64,000 nt of DNA from Chrysomallon squamiferum. Its lineage: Eukaryota > Mollusca > Gastropoda > Neomphalida > Peltospiridae. The translations under genes and the position numbers were made by a program. The DNA lies in NCBI GenBank assembly GCA_012295275.1, contig CM022671.1:14051178-14115177 (forward strand). Direction: 5' to 3'. Of the stretch, positions 36,755-49,921 are shown piece by piece. The notes below the pieces were generated by a model. It worked only from the letters and a program-made list of their open reading frames with translations. It was not told the DNA's origin and did not search any database. Every line of letters begins with the position of its first letter. The first letter of the stretch is position 1.

Positions 36755-38207
36755 GATCAAGCTTTAACTTCTTTAAAGCAAGGCAGGAGTTGCTTTGTGT
36801 TTAATCAGGCAAGTTGGAGGTGCACCAAGGCAAAAATCCCTTCAAATTAAAAGTACAAAGGCTACTTGATTTATATCAGGTTTTCACAGAAGCAACTGAT
36901 GGTTTTGCTACTGATGGACTAGGATTGTAATTCAGACTCATATTTATTTATATGCAAACATATTACTATTATGATAATTCAGATATTTATTTTAAAATAG
37001 CAATAATACATTCAAATGTCACCTTAACAGAACTAATAATATGTAATTAACAAACTGCATGTATAGAACATATAAGCTGTTATCAAACATTTTAATAACA
37101 TCGTACAAGTACTATAATTTAGTTGGTTACTTAGTTAAAATATTGTCGATTCTTTTCAGCTTTGAAAGTCTGCTATCTCAGAATGAATAAATGTTCTAAA
37201 AAGGTGCACAGGGTGGGACTGGGTCAGGATCATCCAAGTTGAAGTTTAAATAAAAAATTAGCCTTCAGTTAAATTAGACCCATCACCTGGATATCCACAT
37301 CAGTCAAGAAACAACAGGAAAGAAAAAAACAGACAAGATTGTGTTGTTATTGCAAATGGCTAGCTTTGTGAGGATGTAGGTCTTTTTTGTCAGTGTATTT
37401 GACCACATTCAGGGAGTGATGGCATGACTATCACATCATGTAAATAGGTGTTATTAGCCCATCAGTATTAACATGATTTGCAGCAAATTATTCCAATGCA
37501 TTCAATCAGTAATCATATCACACATTGACATTCATTCAAATGCCAAAGTGGCTTTGCCAAATCTTTGAGGTCAATGCAGCTCAGCAGCTAAATTATGGCC
37601 AACAACTAACCAAAACTTAGTTCATTTGAGTCATTCACTCCTGAAAACTCAAAAGCCTTGCACATTTGTGGCCACTGAATGTAGCTCCTGCATGTCAAAT
37701 TTAAACAAATAAATACCTAATTATCATAATACTGACTTCATTTATATTTGACATGGTCAGTGTTTCTATGGTCAGGGCATGGAGGCAAACCAGGTAGGAT
37801 AGCCATTTCTGTTGTATTGCCATGGAAATTGTCCAGTATTGAAGGCAACCACAGCATTCGCCATCAGTACTGAAGTAAAACCTGAATCCTGCAGAACATG
37901 TAAATAAACACTAAAATATTTATAAGCCAATAAATTTAAATACTTAACAAATAAATAAATAAATCTGAACTCTTAATTATAAAGTAAATGTTAAATATTT
38001 AAAATGAATAATAATAATAATAATTAATAAATAAATAAATAAAAGATATCCTAACAGTTAATTAAATCTATCAGAATCTAATTTTGACATAAATGAAATA
38101 AGTGAGTTTATAAGGAAAAGATCCAGATTTTCAGATCACTACAGATTCATGAATTAGTAATATTACACTCTTAGGATACTGTGTACTGTCAATGTGAAAT
38201 CACATAT
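34680..38207. other. Mostly AT-rich non-coding DNA
   Basis: An (AC)n run lies at 36722-36752. Segments at 36770-36900, 37200-37720 and 37745-37900 are less AT-rich and could be old repeats or exon remnants. The minus strand at about 37745-37888 (after a CTGCAG) reads DSGFTSVLMANAVVAFNTGQ, which I do not recognise. A GC-richer block at 34800-34930 contains GACGTTATT and ATGACGTTT. Confidence 0.4.
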
Positions 38208-39950
38208 CAGGGTGCAAAGTAGCGCTTTATATTTACTTGCCAACTGGCTAATGAAAAAAAAACACTAGCCAACTCGAGATTGTTACTTGCCAGGCAATAT
38301 ATGAAGTACATGTATTAATATACAACAATATACAACAAGAACTTTAAACACCAACCTGTGGTGTTTATTTTACTCAAGGGAATGTTCAGAATGCAATCAC
38401 AGCATTAATGTTTAATATATAGTATGCCATTAAAATTATTTCCTACAAACATAACAGTTTCTTCAGAAAATATTAAAAGTATAATCTGCTAGTGGGGCAA
38501 GATGGTCACTGAGAAAAATGTCCTGTGGCCATTCACTTTGACCTAAACACCTGTAGGTTTTTTTGTACCGGAAGACACCAGTTATGATCAAACTGATCAA
38601 GTTCATGTCCCTCAGATGAGGTCAGAATGGCATCTGAAAACCTCCCTACAGAAAAGCTACTTCTGACATCTGACGATCCATTTTGGAGCAAAAAAGGCCC
38701 TTTCACACTCTGTTGAACAAATGGGCAGAACTAACATTATCTCAGCTAGATGAAGCACATTTCTGAAGCCATCTTTGTAAGCCTGTTTCTTCAGTAGCAG
38801 CTGCAACAGATCAGTAGAGGCTTTATCCTTAAAGAAATTTGACACCAACACTTTCAGCTGCCTCCATTCATTTGGAATAACTTCAATGTCACATGCAGCA
38901 GCCCTCAGAAAGGGCCCAAACGAGTTAGATAGTACTTCAAGTTCCTGATTACCAAACACCATCAGCTCTTTTTTAGAGCCCACCAGAAATGGCTGATGGT
39001 TTCCACACAGTTCTGAACTGCATTTTAAACTTGTCATCTGTTTTTTGAACTCTGTTACCTCTGTTTTATGTCAATATTGTCACTGCTACATTTTCCATAT
39101 GAGTGCATACTTCTTCATAGTGACCATAGTCAGATGCTAAATCTCCACCCTTCTACCCCTCAAGAAAGACTGTCAGTGCTCTGTGCCCACCTAGTTCCCT
39201 TCACTGGTGTTGGACTGTAAATCCTAGCTTCCAACTCATAAGTAATCATTTTAAGGGATCTAAGGGCTGAAATGATAAGTCTTCCATATCAAACCATCTG
39301 AAACTGCTAGAACCACAGGACTCTTTTTTTTGTAACTGAAGTAATGCCAGTTGTAGCCAATTCAGTGGAAATCAATCAAATGTGGAGTATTTTCTTGCAG
39401 CTTTGCCACAATTCCATTTCCTTGTCCCATGTTGCCAGTGGCATCTTCAGCACAGAAACCAACTTTTAAATGTTCTTCACCTAATCCCATTTCAGACACA
39501 GCATGTTTAATTGCAGCAACAACACCACTGGCATGTTCTAGTTCCTTAAGTGCTAATATTTTATTTTCTGGGAGGCCTGATGTATTTATTGAACACGTAT
39601 TACGTCATTCTCGGATATGGAACTGCCTGTTGCACCATTAATCATCAGCTTGAGCTCATTCTTTTGCACTATTTTCTCTTACTAGCTATTGTTGAAAGCA
39701 TTTCAGCACACTTCACATCATATCCTGGTGTAATAGCAATACCGTTTTTCTATTGTAGGGTTAAAAGAGTTCTAAATTGTTTGAAAGACATTTCTTCTTT
39801 GGCAATGCAATAAGCTGTGTTAAATTTAACATTTAGCTCTGTGACAAAATTTTCATTAAACTGTTTTGCAATAATCTAGTTACCAGAAGGCTAGTGTTTT
39901 ACAAAATTTAAATCACCATAGCAAAATTTCACTCACAGTATTGCACCCTG
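38208..39950 (-). mobile_element. hAT-type DNA transposon, decayed
   Basis: The ends are inverted: CAGGGTGCAA at 38208-38217 on plus and the same sequence on minus ending at 39950. Just inside each end AACACTAGCC is also inverted. The interior holds a frameshifted hAT transposase on the minus strand. The adjacent 8 bp (TCACATAT and CAAAACAA) do not match, so the target-site duplication has decayed or the borders have moved. Confidence 0.75.
38533..39880 (-). pseudogene. hAT transposase relic (ZNF862/ZBED-like)
   Basis: N to C on minus. KFNTAYCIAKEEMSFKQFRT ends at a stop. A segment with NELKLMINGATGSSISENDV follows. Then come LEHASGVVAAIKHAVSEMGL and VGFCAEDATGNMGQGNGIVA, a degenerate form of the catalytic-core FCADGAxxMxG motif. 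After PHLIDFH a frameshift gives NWLQLAL, the region where HCxxHRLxLA is expected. The C-terminal dimerisation region reads FRNVLHLAEIMLVLPICSTE, then CERAF. A last frameshift gives RSSFSVGRFSDAILTSSEGH, and the stop is at 38533-38535. It has several stops and shifts, so it is inactive. The BED finger was not found. Confidence 0.85.
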
Positions 39951-42870
39951 CAAAACAAAACAAAATAGTTTACAGATGTACAATAAATAAGATTCTATAA
40001 AAATACTTTTTTAATAATTAATAATGAGAATTTGGTTTTTAATAAAGTAGTAGCACTTTGTCAAAACATTAATATTTTTGTTGAAAATGAATAAATATAC
40101 TGCAATATTACTCATTTACAATATTTATTTTAAAATTTTAAGAACATGAAAGAAAATAAAAAAGAATTAACTGATGAAAATTAAAAAACCTATCAGTTAA
40201 AAAATAGATTTAACTTTCATTTAGTTTAAAGTTTCTAAACTACTTCCTGCTGGTTTATTTATTACTGATTGATACAATTCCTAATTTAAAAAAAAATATA
40301 ACAAAAACAAAAAATAACAAAAGAAAACAAAAGAAATAATCTAAAAAAGCAAAAAATCCTCCAAACCCCTCAATAATAGTCCTAATATGTTTCTAATCTT
40401 TTTTAAATATTTGAATGATTTACCTGTCCAGTTTGTCCATCATGATGTCTGCCTCAGTGGAGTAAGTCATTGATGTGGATACCATTTCTTCTCATGCTCA
40501 CATCCCTGTCCTTCCTTTCAAGCTACATAAAAATAAATCTTTATATAAATCTACTGGAGACAATTTTGGATACTTTTTAAGTTATCTTAAATTGATTATT
40601 TGTTAAATAACACCTAACAATTGCCTTTACATTTTATATTCATCAATGTTTATAATTGTTATATATCTTCAGTAACTGAAAATAATTTTTAATTATCAAA
40701 AAAAAAAAAAAAGAAAGAAAAAAAAAAAAGAACATTAAATAAAGAAAAAGAAGAAATGACATCAAATCCCAAATGTTAGAATATCAGTTGGAAAATCTTT
40801 GTTACCAAAGTTTCAGAATGGTGGAATTTCTATTAGTAAATTAACTAATGTACTTAATTAGTCATGAAAATCTCTATTTACTCTAAGCAACTAATTTGAA
40901 CTTTAAAATGATTCATTTTTATTACTCTCCAGGTGTAAAAGTATTAGCATCATACAGTTGAGATTAGCTTATAAACAGAAAGAAGTTTAGAAATAACTGC
41001 TCAAGTGTTCAGATTTCTGTAGTAAGTGCCTGATGAAAACTTTAATTCTTTCACACTTCCCAATCTTCTGTCTGTCTTTCCACGACAGTCTGAAATAACT
41101 AAAATAATGTTAAAACAATTTTGGGTCATTACACCATGTAAACATGATATCTGTTGTAACACATCTGCATATACACTAAACCCTGGAAAACATGAATTTA
41201 ATAAAATCATTTATATAAATTAGAGAAAAAAATAATAATAAAAAAAATTCAAATTATTAAATGAAATACTAACAGTATGCTGGATGACTGTATAATTAAA
41301 CATAGGTTTGTTTCAATATATAAAATGAAATGCTAATAGCCTGCTGGATGTCTGTTATCTGCAAAATTCTGATGGGTACTTCCATCAGACAGCCAGAACC
41401 TGGACAAACTTCCTGTCGTGAGATCTGCATAGAACAGAAACAAAATACAAAAATTTCAGAATTTAATTCAAAAATTAAATTATTATGATTTGTATTTATT
41501 TGATGTTTCGAAAAACTTAACATGGTTAAACTAATTACACTATTTTAATTTATCATTAAAAAAAAAAAAAAAAAAAAAAAAAATATTATTATTATGATAA
41601 ATAAATAAATTAAAAGAAGTTGTGATAAAAAAAACACATGAATTTATAAAATAAAATTTATATTCAAAACAATAAAATAAAGGAAAAAAAAACATTTTTA
41701 CCTTCTTGAAGTCCATTTATGTCACCTACAGTCTGCACACACAAACTACCAATACAGCATATGTGTGTAAACCATCCTGAAACATAATTCATAATAAACA
41801 AATGCTGAGGACTTTATAAATAATTATGTATCAAGTTAATTATCTGTAACATGCATGTAAGAGTTTCTGAAAGGAGTAATTAAAACAAAAACTAAACAAT
41901 GCACATTCTTTCTAATCATTTAAAGACATCACATTTTGGAAATGTTTTGTTTATTCTGAATTGTGTCTTTTACTGTTTTATGTATATAAATAAGTGCAAT
42001 AAGGATGTAAACAGATATAGAAACATTTTTGAAAATTCAGTTTAAAAAAAAAAATGAAGAAATAGTGATTTCTTAAGATGTCTTGCATCTCTCTTCCACA
42101 GTTTAAGAGGAAAAAAATCCCAGTTTGGGGTGTTACCTCAGCTATGTTAAGTACATTTGATCATGGACTGATGGGTCGCAAGGAGGCATTGATCCCTCAT
42201 GCTAAAGCTTCCTATCACTATATCTGATTCCTGGAAGTGTGAAATTGTTTTGAGAACAAAATGGAATAAAATTAGAAAACCGGCTTTTCTTTTGAAAATC
42301 AGCTTACACAGTCCAGAACCAATTGTTTGCTTAGACCAGAATAGCCTTCAAAATTTTATAATAATAAAAATAATTGTCATTATTACAATTATTTTATTTT
42401 GAAGCTATTTTAAACTCTGCTCATCATTTATTTCAGATATAAAACATTAATAAATGTTCTGTCACCAGCTGAGTCACTGCTACCATTATTGATATTGACA
42501 TCTTTGCCAATAAAATAACATTAACAATATTTTTCTCAAGATTCTAACTATATAAAATATATATAAGGAATAACAAAAAAAGAAATAAACAAAAATATAT
42601 GATATACTGAAGTTTATAAAAGATTCATATTTAACTTATCAAAGATATTTATTTGTAGAAGAGAAACCCTTCCACAGCATCAACTGTTTATCATCAATAA
42701 TAAAATTAAAATAATTATTAAAATGATTAATTTATTTATTTCTTATTATTATTATTAGTAGTAGTAGTAGTAGTACTATTGGTAGTTGTAGTCGTAGTCG
42801 TAGTCGTAGTAGTAGTAGTAATTGTATACATAAAATAAATAAATAAATAAATAATATTATTTTTACTCTT
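39951..42870. other. AT-rich non-coding DNA with a few exon-like segments
   Basis: No gene can be named. On the minus strand two segments have plausible acceptors. One is at about 40437-40522 (TTTATGTAG before, CAG/GTAAAT after; frames read LERKDRDVSMRRNG and VSTSMTYSTEADIMMDKLDR with a shift between). The other is at about 41330-41427 (CTATGCAG before; ISRQEVCPGSGCLMEVPIRI). They lie upstream of the TRPM relic on its strand but were not matched to TRPM. Poly-A at 41559-41583 and (TAG)n at about 42757-42820 are also present. Confidence 0.4.
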
Positions 42871-42874
42871 TTTT

Positions 42875-42935
42875 TAGTTCCTAAAAATAAATAAATAAAT
42901 ACTAAACAAATAAAAATTTATTTTTAGGAACTAAC
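42875..42935. repeat. Near-perfect palindrome, 19-bp arms
   Basis: TTAGTTCCTAAAAATAAAT at about 42875-42893 is the exact complement of ATTTATTTTTAGGAACTAA at about 42916-42934, separated by about 22 bp. It sits at the inner edge of the right arm. The left arm has a single diverged half (TTAGTTGCTCC near 23772). Confidence 0.8.
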
Positions 42936-42939
42936 TGAA

Positions 42940-43270
42940 ATCGACTGGTAATAAAAAGCAAACGACTCGACAGTAAAACTAGGTTATGTCTTGCTGCACG
43001 TGATTATCGTGTTTTATTTTTAGCTAAAGAAATACGAAATCTTTAATAATAATAATCACATAGCAACTAAATTTTACATTATTTTTATCTATTCAAATAC
43101 AAACAGTTATATTAATAATATTCATATAGCAAATAAATTATAAATTTTAAAATACGTAATGAAAGTAAAAATAATTTTCGCGCGTGGCTTCAAGCCGTAA
43201 TCTCGTCTCGGTTAATCACGTCACAGTGTCACAGACGCGCCACGAACGAAGTATGACGTTTTTGTAAGTA
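42940..43270 (+). promoter_or_regulatory. Candidate promoter and first donor, right arm
   Basis: CpG-containing sequence unusual for this window: CGCGCGTGGC, TCTCGTCTCGG, CACGTCACAGTG and GACGCGCCACGAACG. It is followed by ATGACGTTTTT/GTAAGTATT at about 43253-43272. The block is conserved in the left arm in inverse orientation. If the ATG in this first exon is used, it is in frame with the ATG of the exon at 43582. Confidence 0.4.
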
Positions 43271-43581
43271 TTATCGATAATTTGGTTTTATTAAATGTTA
43301 TTTTGCAATAAATTCAACTTTTATGATTTATATGTCAGTTGAAATAGTTTCTGTGGATGTCAAGTGGTTATTTTTCTGTTAAATGTTCAATTACTGAATT
43401 TGCCAAAATTGAAGTCCTTTTTCAGTGTTTAATGGCAAGTAAAGTACAAATTTCGCAATAGATGGGAATACGTGATTTAACTTGTAATCACTGAATATTA
43501 ATAATAAACCCAGATATCAATATTTTCTCTAACACTACACTTATGAAAGCTAATTCTTTTTCATTTCATTATGACTTCCAG

Positions 43582-43656
43582 AATGAAGATTTTTTTCAAT
43601 AATGAAAATAAGTCGTTACAAGAAAGAAGACAAAAGGACATCCAAATCGACATAAG
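43582..43656 (+). CDS. Small exon shared by both arms (right copy, open)
   Basis: A 75-nt segment between TATGACTTCCAG and AAG/GTAAGT, both strong splice signals. From its ATG the frame MKIFFNNENKSLQERRQKDI, then QIDI, is open to the donor and in phase with an upstream ATG in the candidate first exon. The protein is not recognised and downstream coding exons were not identified, so it may be a non-coding RNA exon. Confidence 0.35.
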
Positions 43657-46600
43657 GTAAGTACTCAAGCAAACTGACCAGTGGTCATTTAAAATATGTA
43701 ATAATAAATACAATAATAATAACAATAAGAACAATAATAGGGCTCATTTAGGAAAATACAAATATAAAAACATTTTAACAGAAATAGAAAATCAAAAATT
43801 ATAAAACTATGTAATATAAATATTTTTTAATGAAATATTAAAATCTGAAATGTAACGGAAATTAATAATAATAATAACAACAACAACATTCAAGAGATAA
43901 TTTTGGATAATACAAATTTGAAACCATTTTAACTGACACTTCTCTTCAATCCAAAGAGCTAGTGAAATTAATCCATTAATTTCATGTTCAAGTAAGATAA
44001 AATAAAATAATTGAATGAGCTCTATTATATTATTGTTATTATTCTAGTAATTTTATTTGTATTAAAAAAATAGTCTGTATAGAAATTAAAAATTATAAAA
44101 GAATGTAATATAAATATTTCTGACTGAAATATTAAAATCTGAAATGTTACAAACATAACTAATAATAACAACAACAACAACTTAACACAGATAATTTATG
44201 ATATTAGAAATTAGAAACCATTTTAACTGATAGTTCTCTTCAATATAAACAGATGCTGAAAGTATTCACTAATTTCATTGTTCAAGTAAAATTAAATATT
44301 ACTTCAGATAATGCAGTGTTGACATTGATCTATGCATCATGCATTTGTTGTTAAGCTTAGTCTTCTTAACTGACTTAAAGAGAAAATAATTAATATTAAT
44401 ATGGCAGTCAGTAAAAATAAATAACTTATAAAAATTATAAAAATTGAAACAGTCATTAAGATTTAAAATTCACCCTGAATGAAGGAAACAATTCATCAGT
44501 TCAAAGCAGACCGAGTAAAATTTGCAATGTAACACAGATAATTTAGAATAGAAAAATTTGAAACCATTTTAGCTGACAGTTCTCTTTAACCTAAACAGTT
44601 GCTGGAATTATTACACTAATTTCATTGTGCAAGTAAGATTAAGTATTACTTCAGGCTAATTTAGTGTTGGTATCAATTTGTTATTAAGCTGAAAGTCTTC
44701 TAAATTGAATTAACGAGAAAATAATCAGCACTAATATGGCTATTGCTAAAAGGAAATAAATGACAAAACAAAAATTCAGCCACAGTCACTGAGATTTAAA
44801 ACTCATCTGGTAAATAATGCATTCGTTCAAAGCAGACCGAGTCAAATTTGGAACATACAAAGATAATTTAGCATAATACAAATTTGAAAACATTTTAACT
44901 GATAGTTCTCTTTAATCAAATGAGCTGCTGAAATCATTGCACTAATATCATTAAATATTCATATGGCTATTGGTAAAAGTAAATAAATTATCAAAATTAT
45001 CAAAATTCAAACGTAGTCATTCAGATATAAAATGTACCCAGTATGAAGGAAACTATTTATTAAAATCACACCACGTTAAATGTGCAACATAATTTATGAT
45101 AATACAAATTAGAAAACAATTTAACTAATAGATTGTCTTTAATCTAAACAGACGCCGAAATTACTACATTAATTTGATTGTTCAAGATTAAATATTATTT
45201 CAGACTAATCCAATATTGATATTAATCTATGCATCATGCATTTGTTGTTAAGCTTATTGTGTTCTAAACTGAGATAACGAGTAAATAATAAGCACTAATA
45301 TCGCTATTGCTAAAAGGAAATAAACTACAAAACAAAAATTCTGACTAAAAGAGAAAATAATAAATAATAAAATATATATTAATAAAAATCAAAAAATTAT
45401 AAAAGTTTAGCTGCAGCAGGTAAGATTTAAAACAAAAACACAAGAAAATAGTATGAAGAAGTTAAATTTTCAACAAAATTGTAAAAATCGGCATTAATTT
45501 GAAACTATGGGTATACTTATAAATAATTCAAGAAACTACTGAAAACAATAGTTTAAGTATGTATTAGTATTACCATAATTAAAATTTAACTGCAGTAGGT
45601 AAGATAAAAAAAAAATAGTATGAAGGACACAATCCATACATTCAAATCAGATAGAGTTAAATTTTCAACAAAAATATAAAAATCACTTAGCATTAATTGG
45701 AAATTCTTGAATTATTTATAAATATACCCACAAAGTACTGAAAACAATAGTTTAAGTATGTATTACCATAATTACAATTTATCAAACTGGTACTAAGACA
45801 TTCTATTGTAATGTCAATATCACAATGAACTAAGTAATAAAAAAAATTCTGTAACATTAATTTTTATTTAAAAATAATAAATAATAAACCATATTATTAA
45901 AAATGAATAAATTATAAAAGTTTAGCTGCAGTAGGTAAGATTTAAAAAAAAAAAAAAATAGTATGAAGGATACAATCCCTACATTCAAATCAGATCGAAG
46001 TTAAATTTTCAACAAAAATAAAAAAAAAAAAAATCACTTAGAATTAATTGGAAATTGTGTGTATATTTATAAATAATTCAAGAAAGTACTGAAAACAATA
46101 GTTTAAGTATGTATTACCATAATTACAATTTATCAAACTGGTACTAAGACATTCTATTGTAATGTCAATATCACAAAGAACACTAAGTAATAAAAACAAA
46201 CATTCTGTAACATTAATTTTTGTTTGAAAGCCTCATAATTAAGTTTATTTTTCAGGAGTATAGAGATTTAGGAAATATAATCAACTGAACTACTATATTA
46301 TTATTATTATTATTATTATTATTTAGCAATTTTTTTCTATAGTACATTAAATTTTGAAAATAGTGTAGAGAAATTGAAAATTGAAAATTACAGAAGTATG
46401 TAAGATAAATATATCCGACTAAAATATTAAAATCTAAAATGTAACAAAAGTTAATAAGATAACAGACCTTATTTCAGATACTAGAAATTAGAAACCATTT
46501 CAACTGATAGTTCTCTTCATCAAAAGAGCTGCTGAAAATAATAAATAATAAACCATATTATTAAAAATGAATAAATTATAAAAGTTTAGCTGCAGTAGGT

Positions 46601-48123
46601 AAGATATGAAAAACAAAAAAAAATAGTATGAAGGACACAATCCATACATTCAAATCAGATTGAGTTAAATTTTCAACGAAAATATAAAAATCACTTAGCA
46701 TTAATTTGAAACTGTGGGTATATTCATAGGTAATTCAAGGAACTACTGAAAACAATAGTTTAAGTATGTATTACCATAATTACAATTTATCAAACTGGTA
46801 CTAAGACATTCTATTGTAATGTCAATATCACAAAGAACACTAAGTAATAAAAAGAACAATTCTGTAACATTAATTTTTGTTTAAAAGCCTCAATAAAGCT
46901 TATTTTTCAGGAGTATAGACATTTAGGAAATATAATCAACTGAACTACTGTATTATTATTATTATTATTAATATTGCTGTTATTGTTGTAGCCATTTTTG
47001 TTTTATTCAAATCAAACTGTAGTACCTTAAATTTTCAAAAATGTACACAAATTTTCAACTAAAAATTCTAGAAGTAAGTAAGATAAATGTTTCTGATAAA
47101 ATATTAAAAGCTAAAATGTAACAACAAATTAATAGGCCTTATTTCAGATATTAGAAATTAGAAACCATTTTAACTCAGTTCTCTTTCATCAAAAGAACTG
47201 CTGAAATTATTGCACTGATTTCATTGTTAAAGTAAGAATAAATATTTCTTCAGACTATTTCAATGTTGATATTAATCTGTGTATCAAGGGTTTGTTGTTA
47301 AGCATAGTCTTCTAAACTGATTAAAATAGAAAATAATAAATAATAAAAGTTTAACTGCAGTAGGTAAGATTTAAAAAAAAAAAACTATTATGGTGGAAAT
47401 AATCCACAAATGCAAATCAGATTGAGTAAAATTTTCAACGAAAATATAAAAATCACTTAGCATTAATTTGAAACTAAGGGTGTATTCATAGATAATTCAA
47501 GAAAGTACTCAAAACAATGGTTTAAGCATGTATTACCATAAATACAATTTATCTAACTGGTACTAAGTCATTCTGTTGTAATCTCAATATCACAATATGA
47601 ACTAAGTAATAAAAAAAGGATTAAATATTTCTTCAGTCTGATCAAGTGTCTATATTAATATATGCATCAAGAATTTGTTAAGCTTATATTTCTAAACTGA
47701 CTAAAAGAGAAAATAATAAATAATAAAATATATATTATTAATAATAAGTAAATTATAAAAATTTAATCAGTCATTAAGATTTAAAAGAAAATAAATACAG
47801 CATGAAGGAAACAATGCAAAAATTCAAATCAGACTGAGTTACAGTTAAAAACATTTAAAAAATTAGCATTGCTTTGAAACTACTGTTCTATTTACATATA
47901 ATTCAAGAACCTACTGAAAATAATAGATCAAGTAAGTTTTATTATGATTACAGTTTATCAGATCCTATGACATTCTATCGTAATCTCAAAAACAACACCT
48001 AATTTTCACTACCAGAAAGGAGAAATGACAAGCAGGGATATTATAAATTAAAAAATATAAAATAATGACATCAGTAATATTGCACTGCCCGTGATATTAC
48101 TGATATATTGGTGATGATCTCAA

Positions 48124-48176
48124 ATTTGGCAGACGTGTTAGAGATCACCTGCTCAATCTCTAACAGACTTGTCTAT
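48124..48176 (+). ncRNA. Candidate TTTGGCAGACG hairpin, right arm copy 1
   Basis: GTTAGAGAT (about 48137-48145) pairs perfectly with ATCTCTAAC (48156-48164) around a 10-nt loop. Below a 3-nt internal loop, GGCAG pairs with TTGTC through two G:U pairs. Arms are conserved in three places in the window. Confidence 0.4.
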
Positions 48177-48615
48177 TGACTAAACCTGTTATAAATTCAT
48201 TGATTTCATTTAGTTAATTTCTTCTTTTACCTGCTTTGTCAAATTTCCTTTTTCTTGGAGTGAATATTTATTTTAAAAATAATGAATTAAAATAATAAAT
48301 AAGAATCAAATTAAATTGCATTTAAAAGAACTTTGTTTTTGTGAATCATTCACTGTTTCTGCCAATAGCCGAGCATTGTTTCCAATTGCTGTAATGTTAC
48401 ACATTTATTCAGACATTTCTGATTAAATCATTCACATTCTTAAAGTTTTGTTTAACTCATACTTAACTAATCTTTTCAGATTATTTGGAAATATAATGTA
48501 AACTAAGTAATAAAAACAAAACAATTCTGTAACATTAACTTTTATTTAAAAGCCTCAATAAAGCTTATTTTTCAGGAGTATACAGCTATAGGAAATCTAA
48601 TCAACTGAACTACTA

Positions 48616-48616
<1 letters not shown>

Positions 48617-48681
<65 letters not shown>
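48617..48681. repeat. (ATT)n microsatellite in array unit
   Basis: About 21 triplets. The same position in the other units has 4-21 triplets (49860-49922, 52215-52261, 52887-52917, 54629-54669). Confidence 0.9.
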
Positions 48682-48682
<1 letters not shown>

Positions 48683-49815
48683 TAGCAATTTTTTTTTCTA
48701 TAGTACATTAAATATTGAAAATAGTGTAGAGAAACTGAAAATTGAAAATTACAGAGGTATGTAAGATAAATATATCCGACTAAAATATTAAAATCTAAAA
48801 TGTAACAAAAGTTAATAACATCACAGACCTTATTTCAGATACTAGAAATTAGAAACCATTTCAACTGATAGTTCTCTTCATCAAAAGAGCTGCTGAAAAT
48901 AATAAATAATAAACCATATTATTAAAAATGAATAAATTATAAAAGTTTAGCTGCAGTAGGTAAGATATAAAAAACAAAAAAAATAGTATGAAGGACACAA
49001 TCCATACATTCAAATCAGATCGAGTTAAATTTTCAACGAAAATATAAAAATCACTTAGCATTAATTGGAAATTGTGGGTATATTTATAAATAATTCAAGA
49101 AAGTAACGAAAAAAATAGTTTAAGTATGTATTACCATAATTACAATTTATAAAACTGGTACTAAGACACCTTAAATTTTGAAAACTGTACACAAATTATC
49201 AACTAAAAATCCTATAAGTAAGTAAGATAAATATTTCTGATAAAATATTAAAAGCTAAAATGTAACAACAAATTAATAGACCTTATTTTGGAAATTAGAA
49301 ACCATTTTAACTCATAGTTCTCTTTCATCAAAAGAACTGCTGAAATTATTGCACTGAATTCATTGTTAAAGTAAGAATAAATATTTCTTCAGTCTATTTC
49401 AGTGTTGATATTAATCTGTGTATCAAGGGTTTGTTGTTAAGCGTAGTCTTCCAAACTGACTAAAAGAGAAAATAAGTAATAAAACATTATTAAAAATGAA
49501 TAAATAATAAAAGTTTAACTGCTGTAAATAAGAAATTATGATGGAAACAATCCTTACATTCAAATGAGATGCAGTAAAATTTTCAACAAAAATATGTAAA
49601 TCACTTAGCATTAATTTGAAACTGTGGGTATATTCATAGATAATTCAAGGATCTACTGAAAACAATAGTTTAAGTATGTATTACCATAATTACAATTTAT
49701 CAAACTGGTACTAAGACATTCTTTTGTAATGTCAATATCACAAAGAACACTAAGTAATAAAAAGAACAATTCTGTAACATTAATTTTTGTTTAAAAGCCT
49801 CAATAAAGCTTATTT

Positions 49816-49860
49816 TTCAGGAGTATAGAGATTTAGGAAATATAATCAACTGAACTACTA

Positions 49861-49921
<61 letters not shown>

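Larger units (their letters stand above)
42900..48500 (+). repeat. Right arm of the inverted duplication
   Basis: Plus-strand counterpart of 20667-23790. From 43.7 to 45.3 kb it contains several diverged copies of a block built from AACCATTTTAACTGATAGTT, TCTCTTTAATC, a CTGCTGAAATTATTGCAC segment and a TTTTAAGATTTAAAA-like tail. The left arm has only one or two copies. Confidence 0.8.
46251..49168 (+). repeat. About 2.9-kb segmental duplication, copy 1
   Basis: Nearly identical, apart from microsatellite length and scattered substitutions, to 49816-52742. The offset is about 3.6 kb (for example hairpins at 48124 and 51721, acceptors at 48575 and 52173). Much more recent than the arm duplication. 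Confidence 0.8.

Noticed and set aside
39429-39813. Plus-strand frames of 70 and 87 codons
   Set aside because: Antisense shadows of the hAT transposase relic on the minus strand.
41296-41523. Minus frame with ISRQEVCPGSGCLMEVPIRI, considered as an upstream TRPM exon
   Set aside because: An acceptor-like site exists, but no TRPM motif matches and there is no donor in a suitable place; left as unassigned.
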